DNA from: Actinomycetes bacterium
GTDB taxonomy: Bacteria > Actinomycetota > Actinomycetes > Streptosporangiales > Streptosporangiaceae
Assembly (NCBI GenBank): GCA_023425615.1
Contig: JAFACJ010001091.1
Coordinates: 1 to 5,134 of the forward strand
Direction: 5' to 3'
DNA: 5,134 nucleotides
The notes beneath the pieces are model-generated. The model worked only from the letters and a program-made list of their open reading frames with translations. It was not told the origin of the DNA and searched no databases. The translations under genes were made by a program, and so were the position numbers. Positions 1-5,134 of the stretch are shown here, one piece after another (positions within the stretch are counted from its first letter, which is position 1; every line of letters starts with the position of its first letter).

Positions 1-55
1 CGCCCGCCGTGCACGTCTGGGGGGGCTTCTGCGTTCCCGTGGCCGTGGCGCGCGC

Positions 56-532
56 CTACCGGCTCTCCAGCACGATCGTGTCCGCCGCCCGGTCGTGCAG
101 GCCGCGGTGGTTGCGGTCCCACATCAAGGCGGGCACCACCAAGATCAGCAGCACCGCGCGGGCCAGCGCCCAGCCGAGCCCCACCGGGCCGCCGCTCAGC
201 CGTACCACGTGCAGGCCGGCGGCGAGCTTGCCCAGCGTGGTGCCGGCGAAGGCGATCAGCAGCCACGCCTGCACCCCGAACACCGCCAGCGTGACGAGGT
301 TCTTGGTCGGGTCCGACCAGTCGAAGGCACTGGCCAGCCCCCCGGCGATCAGCATGCACAGGAACCAGTCGATCAGCAGCGCCACCAGCCGCCGCGTGTA
401 GCTGGCGACCGACCCGGCGCCCTGCCGGGGCAGCCCCAGATGCTCTCCGGGGTAGCCGAGCTCGGCGCCGGCCGCCCGGGCGCCGCTCAGCCAGGTTCCG
501 GTCCAGCTCGCCTTCTTCTCGTTACCGCTCAC
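56..532 (-). CDS. RDD family integral membrane protein, 158 aa
   Basis: Three hydrophobic stretches are visible, at about residues 48-67, 78-97 and 121-138. The first opens with the RDD signature: Arg47/Arg48 followed by Asp55 in RRLVALLIDW. A further conserved Asp147 sits in RGLHDRAADT after the third helix. The N-terminal 45 residues are soluble and contain TGTWLSGARAAGAELGYPGE, typical of actinobacterial RDD proteins encoded beside glnA. The protein is therefore expected in the cytoplasmic membrane. The biochemical role of this subgroup is unknown; some RDD proteins elsewhere are linked to ion or compatible-solute transport, but nothing here shows that. The GTG start at 532 was chosen because recognisable family sequence begins there and the reading frame upstream looks non-coding. 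The GGAGG upstream of it is unusually close, about one base away. It is divergent from glnA with a 175-bp spacer. Family confidence is high, start confidence moderate. Confidence 0.88.
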   Translation of the reverse strand: MSGNEKKASWTGTWLSGARAAGAELGYPGEHLGLPRQGAGSVASYTRRLVALLIDWFLCMLIAGGLASAFDWSDPTKNLVTLAVFGVQAWLLIAFAGTTLGKLAAGLHVVRLSGGPVGLGWALARAVLLILVVPALMWDRNHRGLHDRAADTIVLESR

Positions 533-610
533 CCCTCCAAAGTACCGGTAACGGTCAGGCGCACCGCCGGACCTCGGGTTTGGCGAGGCCAGGGCGTAGG
601 CTGGGCGACG

Positions 611-626
611 GTTGCAGCGTCGCAAC
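611..626. repeat. Inverted repeat GTTGC-N6-GCAAC upstream of glnA
   Basis: Five-base perfect arms (611-615 and 622-626) flank the 6-base spacer AGCGTC, about 82 bp before the glnA start. The size and position would suit a dimeric regulator binding upstream of the glnA promoter. A 5-bp dyad is short enough to arise by chance in GC-rich DNA, so this is only a candidate operator. Confidence 0.3.
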
Positions 627-696
627 ACATCAGACACAGTCGAGCCACGACGGGGTAAGCGCGGCAACCACGTGAGATAGATCGTGAGAAACGGCC

Positions 697-702
697 AAGG
701 AG
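697..702 (+). promoter_or_regulatory. glnA ribosome binding site AAGGAG
   Basis: AAGGAG lies 5 bases before the ATG at 708, a near-perfect Shine-Dalgarno sequence with good spacing. It decides the start: an in-frame GTG at 684 would add eight residues (reading RNGQGDW after the start) that are not part of the family N-terminus, and that GTG has no such site in front of it. Confidence 0.85.
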
Positions 703-707
703 ACTGG

Positions 708-2132
708 ATGTTCAGCAGCGCCGAGGAAGTCCTGACCTACATCCGCGAGCAAGACGTGCAGTTCATCGACGTCCGGTTCGTCGACCTGCCCGGTACCGTG
801 CAGCATTTCACCTTCCCCGCCTCGAACTTCGGTGAGAACGTCTTCAGCGACGGGCTGATGTTCGACGGTTCGTCGATCCGCGGGTTCCAGGAGATCCACG
901 AATCGGACATGCTGCTGCTCCCCGACCCGACGACGGCGGTGATCGACCCGTTCCGCCAGCACAAGACCCTGAACATCACCTTCTTCGTGCACGACCCGCT
1001 GACCGGTGAGCCCTACAGCCGCGACCCGCGCAACATCGCCAAGAAGGCGCAGGACTACCTGATCGGCACCGGCATCGCCGACACGGTGTTCTTCGGCCCG
1101 GAGGCGGAGTTCTACATCTTCGACGACGTCAGGTTCAAGACCGCGGCCAACGAGGGCTTCTACTTCCTCGACTCGATCGAGGGCGCCTGGAACACCGGAC
1201 GCAAGGAGGAGGGCGGCAACCTCGGCGCCAAGCCCCCCTACAAGGGCGGCTACTTCCCGGTCCCGCCGATGGACCACTACACCGACCTGCGTTCGGAGAT
1301 GGCGCGCCAGCTCATGGCCGTCGGCATCGACGTGGAGATGCAGCACCACGAGGTCGGCACCGCGGGCCAGGCCGAGATCGACATCCGGTTCGCGCCGCTG
1401 CTGCACTCGGCCGACCAGCTCATGCTCTACAAGTACGTGGTGAAGAACGTCGCGCGCGCCCACGGCAAGGCCGTCACGTTCATGCCCAAGCCCATCTTCG
1501 GCGACAACGGCTCGGGCATGCACTGCCACCAGTCGCTGTGGAAGGACGGCAGCCCGCTGTTCTACGACGAGGTCGGCTACGCGGGCCTGTCGGACACCGC
1601 GCGCTTCTACATCGGCGGCCTGCTCAAGCACGCGCCCGCCCTGCTGGCCTTCACCAACCCGACGGTCAACAGCTACCACCGCCTGGTCCCCGGCTACGAG
1701 GCGCCGGTGAACCTGGTCTACAGCCAGCGCAACCGCAGCGCCTGCATCCGCATCCCGATCACCGGCACCAACCCCAAGGCCAAGCGCATCGAGTTCCGGG
1801 TCCCCGACCCGTCCTGCAACCCCTACCTGGCCTTCGCGGCGATGCTCATGGCCGGCCTCGACGGCATCAAGAACAAGATCGAGCCGATCGAGCCGGTCGA
1901 CAAGGACCTCTACGAGCTCCCCCCGGAGGAGGCCCGCAACATCCCGCAGGTCCCCGGCTCCCTGGAGGCGGTCCTGCAGGCCCTGGAGGCCGACCACGCC
2001 TTCCTCCTGGAAGGCGGCGTCTTCACCGAGGACCTCATCGACACCTGGGTCGCCTACAAGCGCGAGAACGAACTCGACCCGATCCGCCTGCGCCCCCACC
2101 CGCACGAGTTCGAGCTGTACTTCGACGTCTGA
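708..2132 (+). CDS. glnA: Glutamine synthetase type I (GSI-beta), 474 aa
   Basis: Catalyses ATP-dependent condensation of ammonium with glutamate to give glutamine, the entry point of nitrogen assimilation; family members are cytoplasmic dodecamers. Motifs are complete and in order: FDGSSIRGF with Asp53 and Ser56 (ammonium/latch site, E. coli Asp50/Ser53); GPEAEFYIF with metal ligands Glu132 and Glu134; [11 protein letters not shown] with Glu215 and Glu223; GSGMHCHQS with His272; the glutamate-flap segment [18 protein letters not shown] with Arg343 and Arg348; and RIEFRVPDP with Glu362 and Arg364. Tyr402 in [10 protein letters not shown] matches the adenylylation tyrosine (E. coli Tyr397), so GlnE-type control is likely; glnE is not in this window. 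Length fits actinobacterial GlnA1 (about 470-480 aa). It is preceded by a strong ribosome binding site and followed by a strong hairpin, so it is probably transcribed alone. Among actinomycete GlnA paralogues, the intact Tyr402 region and the RDD neighbour favour the main housekeeping enzyme. Confidence 0.98.
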   Translation: MFSSAEEVLTYIREQDVQFIDVRFVDLPGTVQHFTFPASNFGENVFSDGLMFDGSSIRGFQEIHESDMLLLPDPTTAVIDPFRQHKTLNITFFVHDPLTGEPYSRDPRNIAKKAQDYLIGTGIADTVFFGPEAEFYIFDDVRFKTAANEGFYFLDSIEGAWNTGRKEEGGNLGAKPPYKGGYFPVPPMDHYTDLRSEMARQLMAVGIDVEMQHHEVGTAGQAEIDIRFAPLLHSADQLMLYKYVVKNVARAHGKAVTFMPKPIFGDNGSGMHCHQSLWKDGSPLFYDEVGYAGLSDTARFYIGGLLKHAPALLAFTNPTVNSYHRLVPGYEAPVNLVYSQRNRSACIRIPITGTNPKAKRIEFRVPDPSCNPYLAFAAMLMAGLDGIKNKIEPIEPVDKDLYELPPEEARNIPQVPGSLEAVLQALEADHAFLLEGGVFTEDLIDTWVAYKRENELDPIRLRPHPHEFELYFDV

Positions 2133-2152
2133 TCGGCGCGTGGCGTCGACCG

Positions 2153-2190
2153 GGAGCCCGCGGGAGGGGCGTCTGCCTCCCGCGGGCTTC
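2153..2190. terminator. Strong GC-rich hairpin terminator between converging genes
   Basis: A perfect 13-bp stem, AGCCCGCGGGAGG at 2155-2167 pairing with CCTCCCGCGGGCT at 2176-2188, closes an 8-base loop (GGCGTCTG). Pairs at 2154/2189 (G-U) and 2153/2190 (G-C) extend it. It begins about 20 bp after the glnA stop codon. No U-tract follows on the plus strand, as is common for actinobacterial terminators. The stem is symmetric and lies between converging genes (the minus-strand hydrolase ends at 2229), so it probably stops transcription from both sides. Confidence 0.85.
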
Positions 2191-2228
2191 TCGCGTCCTC
2201 CGGCCGGGCAGGGCGCCTGCGCCGTCCG

Positions 2229-2780
2229 TCAGAGGGTCCCGCTCCAGGCGTCGGCCGTGGTCACCTCGGCCTGGCGGGGGAAGACCTTCTCTGTGAGGAC
2301 GCGGTGGACCTCGGGGTCGCCGTCCAGGCAGGCGTCGGACAGGACGGTCAGGACGTAGTCCAGGTCGGCGGCCTGGCGGAGGGTGGAGAGGACCACTCCG
2401 CTGGTGGCGACGCCGGTGAGGACGAGGTGGTCGATGCCGCCGGCGCGCAGCACCATGTCGAGGTCGCTGCCGGAGAAGGCGCTGACACGCCGTTTGGTGA
2501 CGATGACGTCGCCCTCGCGCGGGGCGACGGCGGTGTGGATCCGGTTCGCCTCCTCCTCGCCGGGGACCGTCTCGCGGCCCGCCAGCGGTCCGCACACCTT
2601 GTTGCGCGGGCTGACCTCGGGACGTCCGGGCCGGAAGCCGACCACCACGTAGATCACGGGGATGCCGTGCGCACGCGCCGCGCCGACGGCCCGCCGCAGC
2701 GGACCGAGGTCGCCGTGACCGCCGTACCGGGCGACGATGGTGTCCTGGACGTCCATCACCAGGAGCGCGCTCTGGGACAT
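2229..2780 (-). CDS. Isochorismatase-family (cysteine hydrolase fold) protein, 183 aa, lacking the nucleophilic Cys
   Basis: The fold is recognised from the N-terminal strand ALLVMDVQD with catalytic-type Asp10, from DVIVTKRRVSAF with the conserved Lys96 and the SAF motif, and from LTGVATSGVVLSTLRQAADL, the equivalent of the family's GVATNVCVxxTxRDA segment. Length matches small single-domain members (about 180-200 aa). Family enzymes hydrolyse isochorismate, nicotinamide, N-carbamoyl or related amide substrates. Here the position normally held by the cysteine nucleophile is Val129 (GTG at 2394-2396), so amidase chemistry through a thioester looks impossible. True isochorismatases such as PhzD also work without that cysteine, using the Asp and Lys. 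The substrate cannot be named. The ATG at 2780 has an AAAGG ribosome binding site 7 bases upstream. It is cytoplasmic, with no signal peptide. It lies 86 bp downstream of tetR on the same strand, so it may be co-transcribed with it or have its own promoter. Confidence 0.9.
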   Translation of the reverse strand: MSQSALLVMDVQDTIVARYGGHGDLGPLRRAVGAARAHGIPVIYVVVGFRPGRPEVSPRNKVCGPLAGRETVPGEEEANRIHTAVAPREGDVIVTKRRVSAFSGSDLDMVLRAGGIDHLVLTGVATSGVVLSTLRQAADLDYVLTVLSDACLDGDPEVHRVLTEKVFPRQAEVTTADAWSGTL

Positions 2781-2825
2781 GGGTGATCCTTTCCTCCCGC
2801 GAGATCCGCCATCACGTGATCACCC
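2781..2825. promoter_or_regulatory. Overlapping palindromes upstream of the isochorismatase-like gene (candidate operator)
   Basis: ATCACGTGAT (2811-2820) is a perfect 10-bp palindrome, and GTGATCAC (2816-2823) is a second perfect 8-bp palindrome overlapping it. On the minus strand this gives a direct repeat GTGAT-CAC-GTGAT. In addition GATCACCC (2818-2825) is repeated inverted as GGGTGATC at 2781-2788, immediately before the ATG and overlapping the ribosome binding site area. Clustering in a short spacer suggests a regulator site controlling the minus-strand gene. No convincing -35/-10 pair was found; TATCGT (minus strand, 2827-2832) is a possible weak -10. This is inference from symmetry only. 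Confidence 0.45.
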
Positions 2826-2866
2826 GACGATACGGGGCAGGCAAGCAAGGGTGTGCCGGGCGGCGT

Positions 2867-3463
2867 TCAGGGCGGGGGCAGGAGGATGGGGGCAAGGTGG
2901 CGGCGGGCGAAGTCGGCGGCGGTGTCGGGGTCGCGGAGGTCGGCGGTGCCGCTGCGGGAGAGGCAGTAGGAGACGACGACGCGGGCCAGGACGTCGGCGG
3001 CCTGCGCCATGTCGGGGTAGTCCACGCCGGCGTCGCGCATGATCTCCAGGTAGTAGGCGCGGAGGAGGACGATGACGGGCTCTCCGCTGGTGGTGAAGGA
3101 CGGGAGGAACTGGCCCGGGTCGCGGGACAGCAGGGGGCTGAGGGTGCCGTGGCGTGCGTAGTCGAGGATGAAGACGAAACCGGCGGCGATCTTGTCGGGG
3201 AGCGTCCGCTCGGCGGAGGCCACGGTCCTGCCCCTGGCGTACAGGTCGCGCGCCTCCTCGATGAGGACCGCCGTCACGAGGTCCTGCTTGCTGGGGTAGC
3301 GGCGGTGCACCGTCACCCGGGAGACGCCGGCGCGGCGGGCTATCTCCTCCATCCTGGCCCGGCGGATGCCCTTGTCCAGGAACTCACCGAGCGCCGCCCG
3401 CAGGATGCGCTCGGTGGTGTGATCGCGCTCGGGAGACCCCGCGCGGGTGATCTCGTCCAGCAC
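2867..3463 (-). CDS. TetR/AcrR-family transcriptional regulator, 198 aa
   Basis: The N-terminal DNA-binding domain is clear at about residues 16-72. Helix 1 is TTERILRAALGEFLDKG, followed by the helix-turn-helix MEEIARRAGVSRVTVHRRYPSKQDL, with recognition helix near 48-60 and the usual Y-x-S/N-K-xx-L ending. The remaining ~125 residues form the ligand-binding/dimerisation part, which is variable in this family and gives no ligand. Length is typical (about 200 aa). The GTG at 3463 is the start: AAGGAG lies 5 bases upstream and the family N-terminus begins right after; no good alternative start is in frame upstream. The gene is divergent from the acyl-CoA synthetase across a 102-bp spacer, so it most likely represses that gene and itself and responds to an acyl or aromatic substrate or its CoA ester. 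That target is inferred from arrangement. The C-terminus ends in a proline run (LLPPP). Confidence 0.93.
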   Translation of the reverse strand: MLDEITRAGSPERDHTTERILRAALGEFLDKGIRRARMEEIARRAGVSRVTVHRRYPSKQDLVTAVLIEEARDLYARGRTVASAERTLPDKIAAGFVFILDYARHGTLSPLLSRDPGQFLPSFTTSGEPVIVLLRAYYLEIMRDAGVDYPDMAQAADVLARVVVSYCLSRSGTADLRDPDTAADFARRHLAPILLPPP

Positions 3464-3475
3464 TTCGACTCCTTG

Positions 3476-3490
3476 CCGAATTGGATTCGG
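3476..3490. repeat. Inverted repeat CCGAAT-TGG-ATTCGG next to the tetR ribosome binding site
   Basis: Perfect 6-bp arms with a 3-base spacer, ending one base away from the tetR AAGGAG site. A 15-bp compact dyad here could be an operator for autorepression by the TetR protein. In the tetR mRNA it could instead form a small hairpin beside the Shine-Dalgarno. Sequence symmetry is certain; function is inferred. Confidence 0.5.
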
Positions 3491-3500
3491 TTTTCTCTTC

Positions 3501-3558
3501 CCTCGGCGGCACTGATGTAACACAATGCGAAAAACGTAACATCGCTTCAACGCCGAGG
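3501..3558. repeat. Nested inverted repeats in the tetR/synthetase spacer (candidate operator)
   Basis: Outer arms are CCTCGGCG (3501-3508) and CGCCGAGG (3551-3558), a perfect 8-bp match. Inner arms are GATGTAAC (3514-3521) and GTAACATC (3536-3543), matching at 7 of 8. The two pairs are almost co-axial, centred at about 3529.5 and 3528.5. GTAACA also occurs as a direct repeat at 3517-3522 and 3536-3541, 19 bp apart, close to two helical turns. The inner pair suits a TetR-type or cooperative operator over the promoters. The outer right arm contains the synthetase GAGG Shine-Dalgarno. Function is inferred. Confidence 0.5.
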
Positions 3559-3565
3559 TGGTCCG

Positions 3566-5098
3566 ATGGATCTTGGAACGATGGCCGCGCGGTTTCCGGA
3601 CAAGCCTGCGGTGATCATGGCCGGCTCCGGCCGGGTCGTGACGTTCAAGGAGCTCGACGAGGCGTCCAACCGCTTCGCGCAGGTCCTGCACGCGGCGGGA
3701 CTGCGTCCCGGCGAGCACATCGCGCTCATGCTGGAGAACCGCTGGGAGTTCTTCGCGGTGGTGTGGGCCGCGCAGCGCTCCGGGCTGTACTACACGGCCA
3801 TCAGCACCCGGCTCACCGCCGACGAGGCCGGCTACATCGTCGACAACTGCGAGGCCAAGGCGTTCGTCACCTCCGCCTCCCTCGCCGACGTCGCCGGGCA
3901 GATCACCGAGGGCAACGAGCGGCTCGTCCTCAAGCTCATGCTGGACGGCACGGCCCCGGGCTTCGACTCCTACACCGAGACGGTGGCGGCGGCGCCGGCC
4001 GAGCCGCTGGCCGAGCAGGTCGAGGGCATGGACATGCTCTACTCCTCGGGCACCACCGGCCGCCCCAAGGGCATCAAGCCGATCTTCACCCCGCAGCCGT
4101 TCGGCACGCCCGGCGTGCTGTTCCACCTCATCCAGTTCCTCTTCTCGCCCGACGAGAACTCCGTCTACCTCTCGACCGCGCCGCTCTACCACGCCGCGCC
4201 GCTGCGCTACACGATGACGTTCCACCGGTTCGGCGCCACCGTCATCGTCATGGAGAAGTTCGACGCCGAGCAGGCGCTGGCGCTCATCCAGGAGCACGGG
4301 GTGACGCACAGCCAGTGGGTGCCGACGATGTTCATCAGGCTGCTGAAGCTCCCCGAGGAGGTCCGCGCCTCCTACGACGTCTCCAGCCTCAAGTACGCCG
4401 TCCACGCCGCGGCGCCCTGCCCGCTCCCGGTCAAGAGGCAGATGATCGAGTGGTGGGGCCCGGTCGTGCACGAGTACTACGCCGGGACCGAGGGCAACTG
4501 CTTCATGTACGTGAACAGCGAGGACTGGCTGGCCCACCCGGGCACCGTGGGCCGCCCCGTGCTCGGTGAGATCCACGTCCTGGACGAGGCGGGCGAGGAA
4601 CTGCCCACCGGCGAGACCGGCATCCTGTACTTCGACAAGGGCCCGGAGTTCGAGTACCACGGCGACCCGGAGAAGACGGCCTCCTCGCGCGACCCCAAGG
4701 GCCGCGGCTGGACCACCCTCGGCGACATCGGGTACGTCGACGCCGACGGCTTCCTCTACCTCACCGACCGCCAGTCCCACATGATCATCAGCGGTGGCGT
4801 CAACATCTACCCGCAGGAGGCGGAGAACCTCCTGGCCGTCCACGCCAAGGTCGCCGACGTCGCCGTCTTCGGCGTCCCCGACCCGGAGATGGGCGAGCAG
4901 GTCAAGGCGGTGGTCCAGCCGATGTCGATGGACGACGCCACCGAGGAACTGGCCGCCGAGCTCATCGCGTACTGCCGCGACAACCTCGCCCACTACAAGT
5001 GCCCGAAGAGCGTCGACTTCCGCGAGGAGCTGCCGCGCCACCCCACCGGCAAGCTCCTCAAGCGCGTCCTGCGCGACGAGTACGCCCAGCGGTCCTGA
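3566..5098 (+). CDS. AMP-forming acyl-CoA synthetase (FadD-like), 510 aa
   Basis: An ANL-superfamily adenylating enzyme that activates a carboxylic acid with ATP to an acyl-AMP and transfers it to CoA. Core motifs are all present: the P-loop YSSGTTGRPKG at 159-169; the aromatic/acyl-pocket segment APLYHAAPL near 205-213; A5 YAGTEG at 305-310; A7 with Asp387 in TLGDIGYVDADGFLYLTDR and Arg402; the hinge/A8 motif SGGVNIYPQEAE at 409-420; and the catalytic Lys496 in PTGK near the C-terminus. The full N- and C-terminal domains are intact. The N-terminus is short, starting almost directly at the domain (FPDKPAVIMAGSG), with no targeting signal, so it is cytosolic. The ATG at 3566 has GAGG 7 bases upstream. 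Motifs do not reveal chain length or substrate: fatty, branched or aromatic acids all remain possible. It is divergent from tetR, its likely repressor. Confidence 0.95.
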   Translation: MDLGTMAARFPDKPAVIMAGSGRVVTFKELDEASNRFAQVLHAAGLRPGEHIALMLENRWEFFAVVWAAQRSGLYYTAISTRLTADEAGYIVDNCEAKAFVTSASLADVAGQITEGNERLVLKLMLDGTAPGFDSYTETVAAAPAEPLAEQVEGMDMLYSSGTTGRPKGIKPIFTPQPFGTPGVLFHLIQFLFSPDENSVYLSTAPLYHAAPLRYTMTFHRFGATVIVMEKFDAEQALALIQEHGVTHSQWVPTMFIRLLKLPEEVRASYDVSSLKYAVHAAAPCPLPVKRQMIEWWGPVVHEYYAGTEGNCFMYVNSEDWLAHPGTVGRPVLGEIHVLDEAGEELPTGETGILYFDKGPEFEYHGDPEKTASSRDPKGRGWTTLGDIGYVDADGFLYLTDRQSHMIISGGVNIYPQEAENLLAVHAKVADVAVFGVPDPEMGEQVKAVVQPMSMDDATEELAAELIAYCRDNLAHYKCPKSVDFREELPRHPTGKLLKRVLRDEYAQRS

Positions 5099-5134
5099 CA
5101 CCCCCGACGCCCTCCCACCCCCGCTGATCCCGGC

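Larger units (their letters stand above)
533..707. promoter_or_regulatory. Divergent RDD/glnA intergenic region
   Basis: This 175-bp spacer must hold the promoters of both the RDD gene (leftward) and glnA (rightward). Visible elements are an 8-bp perfect palindrome TACCGGTA at 543-550, just upstream of the RDD ribosome binding site, and an inverted repeat GTTGC-6-GCAAC at 611-626. No convincing -35/-10 pair could be picked for either direction. A TTGCAG at 612 has only a poor -10 match (CACAGT) 17 bp downstream. A well-formed GlnR box (gTnAC-n6-GaAAC repeats, known from actinomycete nitrogen regulation) was searched for by eye and not found. The region is annotated by position and context, not by a confirmed promoter. 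Confidence 0.5.
3464..3565. promoter_or_regulatory. Divergent tetR / acyl-CoA synthetase promoter region
   Basis: This 102-bp spacer is visibly richer in A+T than the genes around it, particularly 3479-3500 and 3511-3550, as expected for promoters in a high-GC genome. It must carry start sites for both genes. TAACAT (3537-3542) is a possible -10 for the rightward gene, but no good -35 was seen; leftward candidates are equally unclear. The tetR ribosome binding site is CTCCTT on the plus strand (3469-3474), and GAGG for the synthetase lies at 3555-3558, 7 bases before its ATG. Two sets of dyads, listed separately, fill most of the rest. Confidence 0.75.

Noticed and set aside
1..55. Possible terminator or end of a neighbouring gene before the RDD stop codon
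   Set aside because: Only a weak GGG/CCC pairing is visible and no coding frame with recognisable sequence; nothing can be supported in these 55 bases.
95..658. Plus-strand open frame opposite the RDD gene
   Set aside because: Glutamine/histidine/proline-rich mirror sequence without domains; the minus strand encodes a convincing three-helix RDD protein.
655..692. Possible GlnR box with half-sites at 655, 666, 677 and 688
   Set aside because: Only the last half-site (GAAAC) fits fully and the first partly (GTAAG); the middle two (AACCA, ATAGA) do not, and the array would reach almost to the glnA ribosome binding site.
630..2105. Minus-strand open frame of about 491 codons opposite glnA
   Set aside because: Same cause: an antisense mirror of a high-GC gene, low-complexity translation, no ribosome binding site or recognisable domain.
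2211..2223. Small hairpin GGCG-CCTG-CGCC just after the hydrolase stop codon
   Set aside because: A four-base stem is too weak to count as a terminator in such GC-rich DNA, and the strong hairpin at 2153-2190 already serves this end.
1538..2296. Plus-strand open frame overlapping the end of glnA and its terminator
   Set aside because: Translation is arginine/proline/glycine-rich frame-shadow sequence, and it runs through the terminator hairpin; glnA itself is intact in another frame.
2304..2786. Plus-strand open frame opposite the isochorismatase-like gene
   Set aside because: The minus-strand product has clear family motifs, a proper ribosome binding site and an ATG; the plus-strand reading is its low-complexity mirror.
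3464..5101. Long minus-strand open frame running through the whole synthetase gene and in frame into tetR, which would make a 744-residue protein
   Set aside because: It lies opposite a gene with complete catalytic motifs, its translation is low-complexity (rich in V, D, G, R, L, H, E) with no domain, and such open antisense frames are expected where third positions are nearly all G or C. Only the tetR part (2867-3463) is real.
5099..5134. Possible terminator after the acyl-CoA synthetase
   Set aside because: The sequence is C-rich with no inverted repeat in the 36 bases available; any terminator would lie outside the window.

Overview
The window is chromosomal DNA from a high-GC actinomycete. 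GC content is very high, third codon positions are almost all G or C, and GTG start codons occur. The RDD-protein/glnA pair and its protein sequences look like Streptosporangiales (Nonomuraea/Streptosporangium type) or a close relative. That placement is an impression from the proteins and was not tested by a search.

Layout, left to right. (1) 56-532, minus: a small three-helix RDD-family membrane protein. (2) 533-707: a 175-bp divergent spacer holding both start regions. (3) 708-2132, plus: glnA, a complete type I (GSI-beta) glutamine synthetase with its metal-binding, ATP and adenylylation motifs intact. (4) About 2153-2190: a strong GC-rich hairpin between converging genes, acting as the glnA terminator and probably serving both strands. 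(5) 2229-2780, minus: an isochorismatase-fold hydrolase that lacks the usual nucleophilic cysteine. (6) 2781-2866: a short spacer with overlapping palindromes just upstream of that gene. (7) 2867-3463, minus: a TetR-family regulator. (8) 3464-3565: a 102-bp divergent promoter region, much richer in A+T than its surroundings and full of dyad symmetry. (9) 3566-5098, plus: a complete AMP-forming acyl-CoA synthetase. The last 36 bases are non-coding as far as can be seen.

The left half is a core nitrogen-assimilation locus: glnA makes glutamine from glutamate and ammonium, and the RDD protein is its usual divergent neighbour in actinomycetes. The right half looks like a locally regulated accessory unit. 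The TetR protein and the acyl-CoA synthetase share one promoter region, a common arrangement in which the repressor senses the substrate or the CoA product. The isochorismatase-like gene lies 86 bp downstream of tetR on the same strand and may be read with it, although it also has palindromes of its own upstream.

No mobile element, CRISPR array, tRNA or rRNA was seen. There is no strong sign of a new system. The points most worth a second look are the cysteine-less hydrolase and the nested inverted repeats in the tetR/synthetase spacer, one arm of which covers the synthetase ribosome binding site.
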